Source: a virus. From it: a DNA stretch of 41,787 nucleotides. The stretch spans positions 1 through 41,787 of IMG/VR virus record IMGVR_UViG_3300036846_000159; one strand, given 5' to 3'. Below, one piece after another: positions 7,717-14,314 of this stretch; position 1 is the stretch's first letter, and each line of letters begins with the position of its first letter. Both the position numbers and the translations under genes were made by a program. The notes under the pieces were generated by a model. It was not told the origin of the DNA, did not search any database, and saw only the letters and a list, made by a program, of their open reading frames with translations.

Positions 7717-8915
7717 TGTCAACGATCCAGCTCCGGCGCTCCACTACTTCGGGCAACGTCCCGCCGTCACTGGCGATCGGCGAGATCGCGATCAATGAAG
7801 CCGACCATCAATTTTTCCATCGCTCGCCGTCGGGATTGATCACGCCATTCGATGGCATGGCGGCGATGCGCAATGCAAATCTCGTCATCAATACTGGAAT
7901 GCGCGTCAGTCAAGAGAGTGTCGCCAATGCCCAGACCGGTCTCTCTGTCGGCAAGTATATCGTCGACATGTTTGGATCGGCGATAACTGGAGGAGGAGTG
8001 TGCACAATCCAACAGGTAACAGATGCTCCTGCTGGTTTTTTCAACTCCGCCAAAATAAGCGTAACCACGGCCGACACAACCATTGCAGCTGGTGATAAAT
8101 ATTCGATCTACGCTGGAATTGAAGGCTATCGAATAGCCTTACTGGGATTTGGGGCGGCGGGAGCGTCACCGATTGCCGTAGGCTTTTGGGTCAAGGCTCA
8201 TCGAGCTGGAATTTACTGCTTTGCCGTTGGCAATGCCGCCGCAGTCAGATCCTACGTTGCTCAATTCACGGTTAATGCCGCCGACACCTGGGAATACAAA
8301 ACGATTGTCATTCCCGGAGACACGACCGGATCATGGCTAAATGATTTTCAGGTCGGAATGTATATTCAGTGGTGCCTGGCAGTCGGTTCAAGCGGCCAAA
8401 CTACCGCGGGCGCGTGGCAGGCCGGGAATTTTGCAGGCACGTCCAGCAACGTCAACGGCGTCGGCGCGACAACCGACACTTTCCAGATCACCGGCGTTTC
8501 CATCATTCCTGGATCGGCACCAATCCCGTCGGACTTGTCGCGTTACATGCAACGAACTTTCGACGAAGAGCTGCGTTTTTGCCAGCGCTATTATCAAAAG
8601 GGCTACAGATACGCCGACGCCGTTGGGTCGAACAGGTCTGGCGATTTTAATGGCATAATTGGCACCTTTACGGGGACAGCCACAATCGGCACTCCGCTGG
8701 GCATGACTATTTTCTTTAGCTCGACAATGCGCTCAGTCCCAACGGTGACCGTATACGACACGCTCGGTGCCGCTGGTAAATGTTTCCGTGGGGGTACCGG
8801 AAAGGCGGCTGGTCTGAACAACGCCGCAGCAGAATATGGCTGCGAAATAGTGTCGAACGACACTACGAGTGCAAACAGTATGGAATTTTACTGGACGGCA
8901 GACGCGAGGATGTGA
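7716..8915 (+). CDS. tail fibre / receptor-binding protein
   Basis: 399 residues. The start STIQLRRSTTSGNVPPSLA resembles the 'LRRGT..G..P..L..GE..IN' N-terminus of phage fibre or tail-collar proteins. The centre (about 85-275) is a beta-sandwich resembling carbohydrate-binding modules of fibres, ending in TDTFQITGVSIIPGS. Next comes the common ELRFCQRYYQKGY motif and a beta-rich C-terminal tip. From about 7990 to 8900 the DNA is visibly richer in A and T, with AT-ending codons, than the flanking genes. This is typical of a receptor-binding region exchanged between phages. Confidence 0.75.
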   Translation: MSTIQLRRSTTSGNVPPSLAIGEIAINEADHQFFHRSPSGLITPFDGMAAMRNANLVINTGMRVSQESVANAQTGLSVGKYIVDMFGSAITGGGVCTIQQVTDAPAGFFNSAKISVTTADTTIAAGDKYSIYAGIEGYRIALLGFGAAGASPIAVGFWVKAHRAGIYCFAVGNAAAVRSYVAQFTVNAADTWEYKTIVIPGDTTGSWLNDFQVGMYIQWCLAVGSSGQTTAGAWQAGNFAGTSSNVNGVGATTDTFQITGVSIIPGSAPIPSDLSRYMQRTFDEELRFCQRYYQKGYRYADAVGSNRSGDFNGIIGTFTGTATIGTPLGMTIFFSSTMRSVPTVTVYDTLGAAGKCFRGGTGKAAGLNNAAAEYGCEIVSNDTTSANSMEFYWTADARM

Positions 8916-8916
8916 C

Positions 8917-9105
8917 ATGCACCTGATATTCCAAAATGCTCACTCCTCTCTTGTGCTTGATACGGATACTCAGGCCTGGATTAGCTGGAACAACACCCTC
9001 CACCAGCCTGAAGATATTAGTGGATACATTGGTCGCCAGTGGAGAGAGGCAGGCTCGCCGTTGCCTGATCCTTATGTCCCACCTCCGCCACCTCCGCCGG
9101 GGTGA
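8917..9105 (+). CDS. small protein downstream of tail fibre
   Basis: 62 residues beginning MHLIFQNAHSSLVLDTD and ending in a run of Pro (PPPPPPPG). ATG 8917 was chosen over the frame-open ATG at 8869 because it follows the fibre stop directly and has GAGG upstream. Short proteins of this kind after fibre genes may be fibre chaperones or tail-tip subunits. I do not recognise the family. Confidence 0.6.
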   Translation: MHLIFQNAHSSLVLDTDTQAWISWNNTLHQPEDISGYIGRQWREAGSPLPDPYVPPPPPPPG

Positions 9106-9109
9106 CCGC

Positions 9110-9358
9110 ATGCTAATCCTGCTGGCATGGGCTGCATTTGCTAATCCGGCACTGCTGGTGCTGCACAATGCGGAAGGCCGCGAGGTGCTGATCAATCCAG
9201 GCGCCATCACCTCGTTGCGCGGCCGCCAGGGCGGCGAGACCTTCCCGCCTTCGGTTCACTGCCACATCGGACTGAGCGACGGAAAATTTCAGACCGTGAA
9301 GGAAGACTGTGCCCAGGTGAACGAGTTACTGGAGAAGTTGGAAAGGACTAAGCCATGA
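9110..9358 (+). CDS. small protein with hydrophobic N-terminus
   Basis: 82 residues from ATG 9110. The first 18 residues (MLILLAWAAFANPALLVL) are hydrophobic and could be a signal peptide or start of a domain. The rest, 'NAEGREVLINPGAITSLR' followed by a Cys-His-Cys-containing strand region and a C-terminal helix, resembles small FlbD-like beta proteins only in pattern. The gene overlaps the amidase start by ATGA, so it probably belongs to the lysis block. Function unknown. Confidence 0.6.
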   Translation: MLILLAWAAFANPALLVLHNAEGREVLINPGAITSLRGRQGGETFPPSVHCHIGLSDGKFQTVKEDCAQVNELLEKLERTKP

Positions 9359-10296
9359 ACATCGTGATCTCATCGGGCCACGGCCTCAAGGTGCGCGGCG
9401 CCAGCGGCGTGCTGGACGAAGTTGATGAGGCGCGTCGCGTCGTCGAGCAGATCGCCGACATCCTGCTGAAGCATGGCTTCGGCGTGCAGACCTTTCACGA
9501 CGACATCTCCGAAACTCAGAATGAAAATCTGGAGGCCATCGTCGATTTTCATAATGCGCATAAGCGCGACCTCGACGTCTCCATCCACTTCAACGCCTAC
9601 ACCGACACCACAAAGCCGATGGGCACCGAGGTGCTTTATGTTTCCGACCGTGGCGCCGACATCGCCTCGCATGTCGTCAATGCGATCGCCAAGGTGGGCC
9701 TGGTCAATCGCGGCGCGAAACTCAGGACCGATCTTTATTTTCTCAACCAGACCGAAGAGACGGCCATCCTGATCGAAGTGTGCTTTGTCGACAGCACGGC
9801 CGACGCCGGGCTGTACGACACGCGGTTCATGGCGATCTGCAGGCTGATCGCCGCGGCCCTGGTGCTGGTGCTCGACGACCGCACCATCACCATGACCGAC
9901 ACCGGATCAGCCAGACTAGTGCCGCCCAACCAGACCGACATCATTGCCTCGGTGTTCGGCGGCGAGGGCGACTACAACGTCTCGGCCTATGACGAGACCA
10001 AGGTCTTGAATGACGAAGACCTCTACGTCGCCCTGCCGGATCGGTTCGAGGGCGAGCGTCCCGAGGTGTGGATGATCAACCGCAAAACCGGCAAGCATGC
10101 CGTGGCCGAGATCTGGGACGTCGGCCCCTGGAATATCGACGACCCCTATTGGCTGACTGGCGAGCGGCCGCAGGCCGAGAGCGGCACCGACATGACCGGG
10201 CGCCCGACCAATGGCGCCGGAATTGATCTTTCGCCTGCACTGGCAAAGGAGCTAGGTATTGATGGGATGGGCGAGGTAAGCTGGCGTTTCATTTAA
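9355..10296 (+). CDS. endolysin: N-acetylmuramoyl-L-alanine amidase with RlpA-like C-terminal domain
   Basis: 313 residues. Residues 1-175 are an Amidase_3 fold: zinc ligands H9 (SSGHG), an N-terminal acidic residue E22 or E25, H78 (SIHFNA) and the catalytic-type Glu E141 (ILIEVCF). It would cut the bond between muramic acid and the peptide stem. After a short linker, residues about 205-313 look like a double-psi beta-barrel (RlpA/DPBB-like): VWMINRKTGKHAVAEIWDVG, then TNGAGIDLSPALAKELGI and a terminal GEVSWRF. No signal peptide is seen, so release probably needs a holin; two candidate membrane proteins follow. RBS AAAGGA precedes ATG 9355. Confidence 0.88.
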   Translation: MNIVISSGHGLKVRGASGVLDEVDEARRVVEQIADILLKHGFGVQTFHDDISETQNENLEAIVDFHNAHKRDLDVSIHFNAYTDTTKPMGTEVLYVSDRGADIASHVVNAIAKVGLVNRGAKLRTDLYFLNQTEETAILIEVCFVDSTADAGLYDTRFMAICRLIAAALVLVLDDRTITMTDTGSARLVPPNQTDIIASVFGGEGDYNVSAYDETKVLNDEDLYVALPDRFEGERPEVWMINRKTGKHAVAEIWDVGPWNIDDPYWLTGERPQAESGTDMTGRPTNGAGIDLSPALAKELGIDGMGEVSWRFI

Positions 10297-10313
10297 CCAA
10301 GAAGGAGAAGTTC

Positions 10314-10655
10314 ATGGCTTATGTTCCTGTCACGATTAATGGCGTCGCGTACCCGAAGGCCAAGGACGGCAGCATGAAGCCGTTCCCGGTCACCATCGTC
10401 GGCACAGCCTGGCTCACCGGCCTCAGCGTCGGCGGTGGTCCTACCCCAGGTGGCCCGCCTCCGCATGTCGAGCACCCGATCCCGCCATGGGCCGAGCACC
10501 CGATCGAGCTGCCGCCGGTCGACACGGCGCCCCCAGATATTCCGATGGTGCCCTCCGAGCCAAAGCCGCCACCTGCCGACGGCGGCTGGGGCTGGTCGCC
10601 GGAATACGGCTGGGGCTACTTCCCGCCTCCAGGTTCGGCGCGGCCGAAGAGGTAA
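10314..10655 (+). CDS. hypothetical Pro-rich protein in lysis block
   Basis: 113 residues with a strong AAGGAG site before ATG 10314. The first 40 residues look like a small beta domain (VPVTINGVAYPKAKDG). The rest is Pro-rich with Trp and Gly clusters (GGWGWSPEYGWGYFPPP). No family recognised. Its place between endolysin and holin candidate suggests co-expression with lysis genes, but the tail could equally belong to a virion protein. Confidence 0.6.
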   Translation: MAYVPVTINGVAYPKAKDGSMKPFPVTIVGTAWLTGLSVGGGPTPGGPPPHVEHPIPPWAEHPIELPPVDTAPPDIPMVPSEPKPPPADGGWGWSPEYGWGYFPPPGSARPKR

Positions 10656-10679
10656 CCACCACCTCCAGAGGAGGGAACC

Positions 10680-10907
10680 ATGATCCAGTTCGCGATTGGA
10701 CTACTGTGGCTGCTGATCGGCGTCATCATCGTCTGCGCCGTGATCTACCTGGTGTTCTATGTGCTCGACAGCGTGATGGGCGTCCCGATCCCGGAGCGCG
10801 TCAAGCAGGCGATCTGGCTGATCGTGCTCATCCTGGTGTTGATTAGTTTGCTGACGCTGATCGCGGGAGGCGGCGTCGGCAGCATGCACTTTCCAAAGCT
10901 CGGCTGA
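10680..10907 (+). CDS. two-helix membrane protein, holin candidate
   Basis: 75 residues, RBS GGAGGG before ATG 10680. Two hydrophobic segments, about residues 4-29 and 43-64, are separated by a short loop carrying charged residues (PIPERVKQ). Size, two-helix topology and position shortly after the amidase fit a class II holin, but no sequence family was recognised. A different small inner-membrane protein is possible. Confidence 0.6.
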   Translation: MIQFAIGLLWLLIGVIIVCAVIYLVFYVLDSVMGVPIPERVKQAIWLIVLILVLISLLTLIAGGGVGSMHFPKLG

Positions 10908-10964
10908 AAGCCAGGTCGAGCCACTGCCGCCATATCCGCCGCGCCCAGGAGATATCTGCAAAGG

Positions 10965-11063
10965 ATGTTGAGCAACGCCGATATTATTCTGCTCTTGTTC
11001 TGCCTCACGATCCTGTCGGTGTTGGCGGTGATCGTACTGGTCGCGCAGGCGATCTGGAGCTGA
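10965..11063 (+). CDS. 32-residue single-helix membrane peptide
   Basis: MLSNADIILLLFCLTILSVL... a 32-residue frame from ATG 10965 to TGA 11063 with one transmembrane segment spanning residues 6-28. AGGAG at 10947-10951 and AAGG just before the ATG could serve as ribosome site. It is the last frame before the late terminator and close to the holin candidate, so it could be an antiholin or second holin. It is very short; support is the hydrophobic pattern and position only. Confidence 0.45.
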   Translation: MLSNADIILLLFCLTILSVLAVIVLVAQAIWS

Positions 11064-11075
11064 TGGCGCGCCCAC

Positions 11076-11111
11076 AAAAAATGGCCGCCCCGGTTGCCCG
11101 GAGCGGCCATT
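11076..11111 (-). terminator. Rho-independent terminator for the minus-strand operon
   Basis: Perfect 9-bp arms AATGGCCGC (11080-11088) and GCGGCCATT (11103-11111). Read on the minus strand, the stem is followed by a run of six T (complement of 11076-11081). It lies downstream of the minus gene ending at 11169. Confidence 0.75.
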
Positions 11112-11158
11112 CCCGTGTAAAGAGGTCAGACCCCTAACACTCACTATTGGCTTACTTT

Positions 11159-11188
11159 GGCCCCGGTCTCAAGCCGGGGTCTTTTTTT
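11159..11188 (+). terminator. Rho-independent terminator of the late plus-strand operon
   Basis: An 8-bp stem (GGCCCCGG with CCGGGGTC, one G-T pair; 11159-11166 and 11174-11181) is followed by seven T (11182-11188). The loop contains the stop codon of the converging minus gene (11169-11171). Confidence 0.85.
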
Positions 11189-11621
11189 GTGCCTCGCGGA
11201 TCGCGTCGAGCGCGGCCCGGCCGGTCAGTGGCATCTTTTTCAGATCGCCCGCTGCCTTTGCCTTCATCTTCGCAATCCGGCCCTGCGCCTTTTTGCGCTT
11301 GGTGTCGGCCTGTTCCTTCATGATCTGCTCGGCGACCGGATCGATCGTCTTGCGTTGCAGGAAGGTCGGGATCGCCAGATCATCGTCCGGGATTTTGAAG
11401 TCCTCAGTCGATGGTTGCCAGTCTTGTAACCGTCGATCGGCGCCGATGGCGTCGATCTGCTTGGCGAGATCTAGAACCGGCGGCAGCGTGACCTGAGAAG
11501 CCTTCTTTTCCATTCTCGCCTTTTGCCGCTCAAGCTTGTCGATCGCGTTCACCGCTCGCTTGAGGCGGGACTTCCACCGCTTGATCTTTTCGCAGACAAG
11601 AGTGTATTGTGACGTCGTCAT
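11169..11621 (-). CDS. hypothetical charged coiled-coil protein
   Basis: 150 residues. The frame is open to 11669, but the ATG at 11621 (MTTSQYTLVCEKIKRW) has GGAGA seven bases upstream and is chosen. The protein is rich in Lys and Arg with coiled-coil segments (KSRLKRAVNAIDKLERQKARMEKK and a Lys-rich C-terminus), suggesting a nucleic-acid or membrane-associated protein. No family recognised. It is the last gene of the minus direction, with its own possible promoter (TATAAT near 11690). Confidence 0.6.
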   Translation of the reverse strand: MTTSQYTLVCEKIKRWKSRLKRAVNAIDKLERQKARMEKKASQVTLPPVLDLAKQIDAIGADRRLQDWQPSTEDFKIPDDDLAIPTFLQRKTIDPVAEQIMKEQADTKRKKAQGRIAKMKAKAAGDLKKMPLTGRAALDAIREAQKKTPA

Positions 11622-11684
11622 CTTCATTCTCCACATTGTCAAAGAGCCCGTCGCGCGGTGTGCAACCACCGCCGACGTGCCACC

Positions 11685-11690
11685 ATTATA
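11685..11690 (-). promoter_or_regulatory. candidate -10 box for the 11621 minus gene
   Basis: A perfect TATAAT on the minus strand about 65 bases upstream of the start codon at 11621, just after a terminator that insulates the gene from upstream transcription. No convincing -35 box is seen 16-18 bases away. Confidence 0.35.
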
Positions 11691-11779
11691 GCAGATCGCG
11701 CGCTCGCCTGCTGGTTGAGTGAACCGAAATCGGGTTGAGCGCGAGAACGCGCACTGAAATCATTCACGAACAAAATTCA

Positions 11780-11810
11780 AAAAACCATGAAAAGTTACTT
11801 TTCCGGTTTT
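11780..11810. repeat. AT-rich imperfect dyad
   Basis: GAAAAGT-T-ACTTTTC (11789-11803) is a perfect 7-bp dyad around one base, extended by outer AAAAACC/GGTTTTT arms with a small internal bulge. It lies in the gap between two minus genes, next to the terminator at 11824-11863. It could be a protein-binding site or an RNA hairpin; there is no clue to its partner. Confidence 0.5.
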
Positions 11811-11823
11811 TGATACAACCGAC

Positions 11824-11863
11824 AAAAAAGCGGCGCCAGGAAAAGGATTAAACCCGGCGCCGC
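11824..11863 (-). terminator. Rho-independent terminator, minus strand
   Basis: Perfect 8-bp arms GCGGCGCC (11830-11837) and GGCGCCGC (11856-11863) with an 18-base loop. On the minus strand the stem runs into six T (complement of 11824-11829). It ends the operon whose last gene stops at 11919. Confidence 0.75.
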
Positions 11864-11918
11864 CTTCCTCGATGAGCAACCCATGGGAAGCATAAGCCGC
11901 CCATCAAGCCGATGACCC

Positions 11919-12182
11919 CTAGAGTGCCACGACCTCCAAGGTGAATGCCGTCAGCGGCCTGTTGGGCCGACCGTCGGCGCGCAATGGCCGGGCCTTCGGC
12001 GTCCGGTGAGCGAACGTCAGGGCCTCCTCCATCGACTTGAACGTCATGGCCTCGGCAACGTCGTTTGTGAAGACGGCATCGCCGCGACCGTCGAACGCCT
12101 CGGGATCGTAGGCCTTGAGGTATTCGCCAGCAATCAGCTCGGGGCCCGAGACCGGCCCATAGGCCATAATCGTCCAGCTCAT
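11919..12182 (-). CDS. small conserved-type phage protein
   Basis: 87 residues from the ATG at 12182 (MSWTIMAYGPVSGPEL), chosen because it overlaps the upstream stop by ATGA; the longer frame reaches 12245. Features such as YLKAYDPEAFDG..G, AMTFKSMEEALTFAH and the terminal RADGRPNRPLTAFTLEV recur in small proteins of Rhizobiales prophages of unknown function. The fold is probably small alpha/beta. Confidence 0.65.
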   Translation of the reverse strand: MSWTIMAYGPVSGPELIAGEYLKAYDPEAFDGRGDAVFTNDVAEAMTFKSMEEALTFAHRTPKARPLRADGRPNRPLTAFTLEVVAL

Positions 12183-12586
12183 CGCTTGCACCTCCACATC
12201 TGGCGCCCATGCAAGTGATAGCTGTGCTTGCCCTTGCCCTGGCACACATCTGGCTCTGGATCGGCCGCAGCCTGTACCTGGGGTTCAGGCGCAGGATCCG
12301 GGACAATCCTCTCAGTGACCACCAGACGCGGACTGTTGGCCATACTGGCCATTGGGATCACGGTCACATTCGCCAGCTTGTTGCCGGTCGCAGGATCGTA
12401 CATTTCGCCTTCCCGCGGAAAGTCGGTCGGGAAGCTGTTGCGGTCCTGCTCGGCCCGCCACATGCCGTAGTCGAGCAGCTTGGCGGCGAGCTGCGCCGCC
12501 TCCTGGGTCGTCATGATGTGCGGCTCCTCGGCTGCCCATGCCGAGGGCACCAGGATGAACATCAATAAGATTGCAACGACCTTCAC
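12179..12586 (-). CDS. secreted/periplasmic hypothetical protein
   Basis: 135 residues with GTG start at 12586, preceded by a strong GGGAGGGG site. The N-terminus MKVVAILLMFILVPSAWA followed by AEE is a clear signal peptide with an Ala-X-Ala-type cleavage site. The mature part is acidic then Pro-rich and ends with a Cys/His-containing basic tail (CQGKGKHSYHLHGRQMWRCKR). It is exported if expressed. Being in the same operon as the repressor, it may be made in the lysogen. No family recognised. Confidence 0.65.
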   Translation of the reverse strand: MKVVAILLMFILVPSAWAAEEPHIMTTQEAAQLAAKLLDYGMWRAEQDRNSFPTDFPREGEMYDPATGNKLANVTVIPMASMANSPRLVVTERIVPDPAPEPQVQAAADPEPDVCQGKGKHSYHLHGRQMWRCKR

Positions 12587-12657
12587 TTGCCCCTCCCTGC
12601 TTCAGCCAAACAAAAACAAAAAGCAGCAGTCAGCGCGATAACGATCATTATGCTCAC
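12583..12657 (-). CDS. 24-residue hydrophobic peptide coupled to both neighbours
   Basis: A GTG-initiated frame at 12657 reads VSIMIVIALTAAFCFCLAEA then GRGK and stops at 12583. Its GTG overlaps the stop of the upstream gene (GTGA), and its own TGA overlaps the GTG start of the downstream gene (GTGA again). That double overlap fills the gap between two genes exactly, which argues for real translation. One transmembrane segment is predicted by eye, with two Cys. It may be a small membrane peptide or act only to couple translation. Confidence 0.5.
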   Translation of the reverse strand: MSIMIVIALTAAFCFCLAEAGRGK

Positions 12658-13046
12658 GGCTTCTTTCCCCCCATGATCATCTGCTGAAAGTTGTTGCAGG
12701 CAGCGCGGATGTCGGCCGCGACTGAATTGGTGTGCTCGATCTCGGCAGCAACGTGGCTACCCTTCTCGACGATCGCCTGCGCCATCTCGGCGATCACCTT
12801 CAGGTCGTTGTCGCACTCGCGCAGGCATTGCTCCAGGCGCTGGATGCGTTCCTTGACGACCTTGCCCATCTCCTCGACCGCCTTGGCGGCCTCCTCATAC
12901 TGCTTCTGCACAGCCTCGGCCGTGAGGCGGCCGATGTCTTCGGGCTTGGGTGGATATGGCACTGGCCTGTCGAGCGGATGCACGGTCGACACGGTCGCCA
13001 CGGTCGACAAATCGGCAGTCAGTTGATCCAATATCTTCCTGTTCAT
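12654..13046 (-). CDS. hypothetical coiled-coil protein
   Basis: 130 residues from ATG 13046. Residues 1-40 are extended with Pro and Thr. Residues about 42-120 are a long coiled coil (EEAAKAVEEMGKVVKERIQ, then IAEMAQAIVEKGSHVAAEI) with a C-terminal FQQMIMGGKKP. No catalytic motif. The start lies 14 bases after a hairpin and AAGGA site (13059-13079), the same arrangement as before the DUF932 gene. Confidence 0.6.
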   Translation of the reverse strand: MNRKILDQLTADLSTVATVSTVHPLDRPVPYPPKPEDIGRLTAEAVQKQYEEAAKAVEEMGKVVKERIQRLEQCLRECDNDLKVIAEMAQAIVEKGSHVAAEIEHTNSVAADIRAACNNFQQMIMGGKKP

Positions 13047-13058
13047 GGTTGGGTTCCT

Positions 13059-13079
13059 TTAGAGGCGGGATGCCTCTAA
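13059..13079 (-). promoter_or_regulatory. leader hairpin upstream of the 13046 gene
   Basis: Perfect 8-bp arms TTAGAGGC and GCCTCTAA with a 5-base loop. In the minus-strand RNA the hairpin ends directly at the AAGGAAC ribosome site, so folding may control access to it. The DUF932 gene has the same layout at 14250-14265. Confidence 0.5.
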
Positions 13080-13082
13080 CGC

Positions 13083-13119
13083 CCTACGGCGGGTAGGTCT
13101 TGCGACCGCCCGCCGTAGG
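13083..13119 (-). repeat. 11-bp inverted repeat between DUF932 and 13046 gene
   Basis: CCTACGGCGGG (13083-13093) and CCCGCCGTAGG (13109-13119) form a strong GC-rich stem with a 15-base loop, about 20 bases after the DUF932 stop. No T-run follows on either strand, so it is more likely an attenuator or mRNA-stabilising stem than a classical terminator. Confidence 0.6.
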
Positions 13120-13140
13120 TAGCGATGTTCAGGAAAAGGC

Positions 13141-14232
13141 TTAGGCGGCTTCGGCGAGGGCCCTCCACTCCGACTTGGGCAGCTCGACCACCTGGGCGCC
13201 GATCCGCTCCAGCTCAGTGGCGCGGTCGTAGCTGTCGATGTCGGCCGACAACCGGGTCACGGCGTTGTAGAGCCCGAACCGCGACAGCTCGCCGCCCTCG
13301 ATCAGGTGGCGCAGCACGCCATGGCCCTCGATCTCGGTCAGGCCGAGGCGCTTGCTGGTGCGGGTGACGACCTGGACGACGTCGCCGTCGATCCTGTCGG
13401 CCTGCGTGCCCTCGACCTTATCAACCAGAGCATTAAACTGGACTTGATCGAACACGCCCTTGACGACGTCGCGCATCTTGCTCCACAGCGCGGCATTGTT
13501 CAGGCGCTTGGTCTTGTCCGACAGCATCGCGTACAGCTCGCCCTCGGCGATCGAGTGCTTGCCACCGAGGTGAGCCTGCCGCATCGAACGCTCGCCGAAG
13601 AACGACAGGTTCGAGCAGAACCCGTCATAGATGCCGCCCCGGATCGACAGCGCGCCGAGGCCGACTTCGCTGTTGGAGATGGTGATCGCCGGGGACACGG
13701 TGCGGACGATGGTGTGGCCACCATCACCGAACCGGGCACCGGTCTTGGCCAGCTCACGGCACACCTTGGCATCGACTGCCTTGATGTAGAGCCGCGTGTC
13801 AGTGATGTCGCACGAGGCAATGTCGAGGCCCAGGTCACGGATCACCGGCAGGATCGCCTCTGCGGCGTCCTCGTTTTCCATGTCAGTGGAAAACTTGTCG
13901 GAGACGAAGGCGCGGGCAACCTTGTCGAGCGTGCGAACCATGCGCGGCGCCGGGAAGCGTTCGAACCAGCGATTGACGTTAGTGGCGAGCAGGTCAGGCG
14001 CCTGTTGCCGCATCCGGTCGTAGTACTTCGAGGGGATCTCGGCGTGGGCGCCGATCTGGTTATGCGCGATGTTATTGATTTTGAAATCGCGATGACCACC
14101 AACAACAAGAAATGGCTCATTGCCAACCGCCTGCATTTCCATGTTCTTGGTCGAGGCGACCAGGTCCGACTTGGCACTGGCGCGGCGCTCGATCTCGATC
14201 GCGAGTTCAGAGAGGGTTTTACCGGTCTTCAT
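13141..14232 (-). CDS. DUF932 family phage/plasmid protein
   Basis: 363 residues. The sequence fits the DUF932 phage/plasmid-like family: an N-terminal VVGGHRDFKINNIAHNQIGAH region, then DKVARAFVSDKFSTDMEN (compare 'RAFLSDRYR.LDN'), DTRLYIKAVDAKVCREL, and GHTIVRTVSPAITISNSEVG followed by LSIRGGIYDGFCSNL. The C-terminus carries an SRFGLYNAVTRLSADIDSYDRATELE helix. The molecular function of the family is not established; members are common on plasmids and phages. It is transcribed away from the repressor gene, with a palindromic operator-like site (14294-14312) and a leader hairpin just upstream. Confidence 0.8.
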   Translation of the reverse strand: MKTGKTLSELAIEIERRASAKSDLVASTKNMEMQAVGNEPFLVVGGHRDFKINNIAHNQIGAHAEIPSKYYDRMRQQAPDLLATNVNRWFERFPAPRMVRTLDKVARAFVSDKFSTDMENEDAAEAILPVIRDLGLDIASCDITDTRLYIKAVDAKVCRELAKTGARFGDGGHTIVRTVSPAITISNSEVGLGALSIRGGIYDGFCSNLSFFGERSMRQAHLGGKHSIAEGELYAMLSDKTKRLNNAALWSKMRDVVKGVFDQVQFNALVDKVEGTQADRIDGDVVQVVTRTSKRLGLTEIEGHGVLRHLIEGGELSRFGLYNAVTRLSADIDSYDRATELERIGAQVVELPKSEWRALAEAA

Positions 14233-14249
14233 GGCTAAGTTCCTTTTTA

Positions 14250-14265
14250 CGGGCAGAAGTGCCCG
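14250..14265 (-). promoter_or_regulatory. leader hairpin upstream of DUF932
   Basis: CGGGCA and TGCCCG form a 6-bp stem with a CTTC loop in the minus-strand RNA. It is followed by TAAAAAGGAACTTAGCC and the ATG at 14232. Layout and ribosome site (AAGGAAC) match those of the gene at 13046. Confidence 0.5.
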
Positions 14266-14293
14266 CCCAGGTTCTAGCCCAGCCCGTCACCCC

Positions 14294-14312
14294 TGACAAG
14301 CTAATATTGTCA
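14294..14312. promoter_or_regulatory. operator-like dyad TGACA-N9-TGTCA
   Basis: TGACAAGCTAATATTGTCA, a perfect 6-bp dyad with a 7-base centre. The spacing of TGACA and TGTCA (nine bases) equals that in the divergent operator at 15395-15417 and the site at 23879-23897. It sits between the XRE repressor gene and DUF932, so it could control DUF932. Confidence 0.6.
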
Positions 14313-14314
14313 CC

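Noticed and set aside
11848-12306. 152-residue minus frame
   Set aside because: Overlaps the terminator at 11824-11863 and two better genes (11919-12182, 12179-12586); composition is Arg/Cys-rich and shadow-like.
13306-14238. 310-residue plus-strand frame across DUF932
   Set aside because: The minus-strand product matches DUF932 along its whole length; the plus frame has no recognisable motif or ribosome site.
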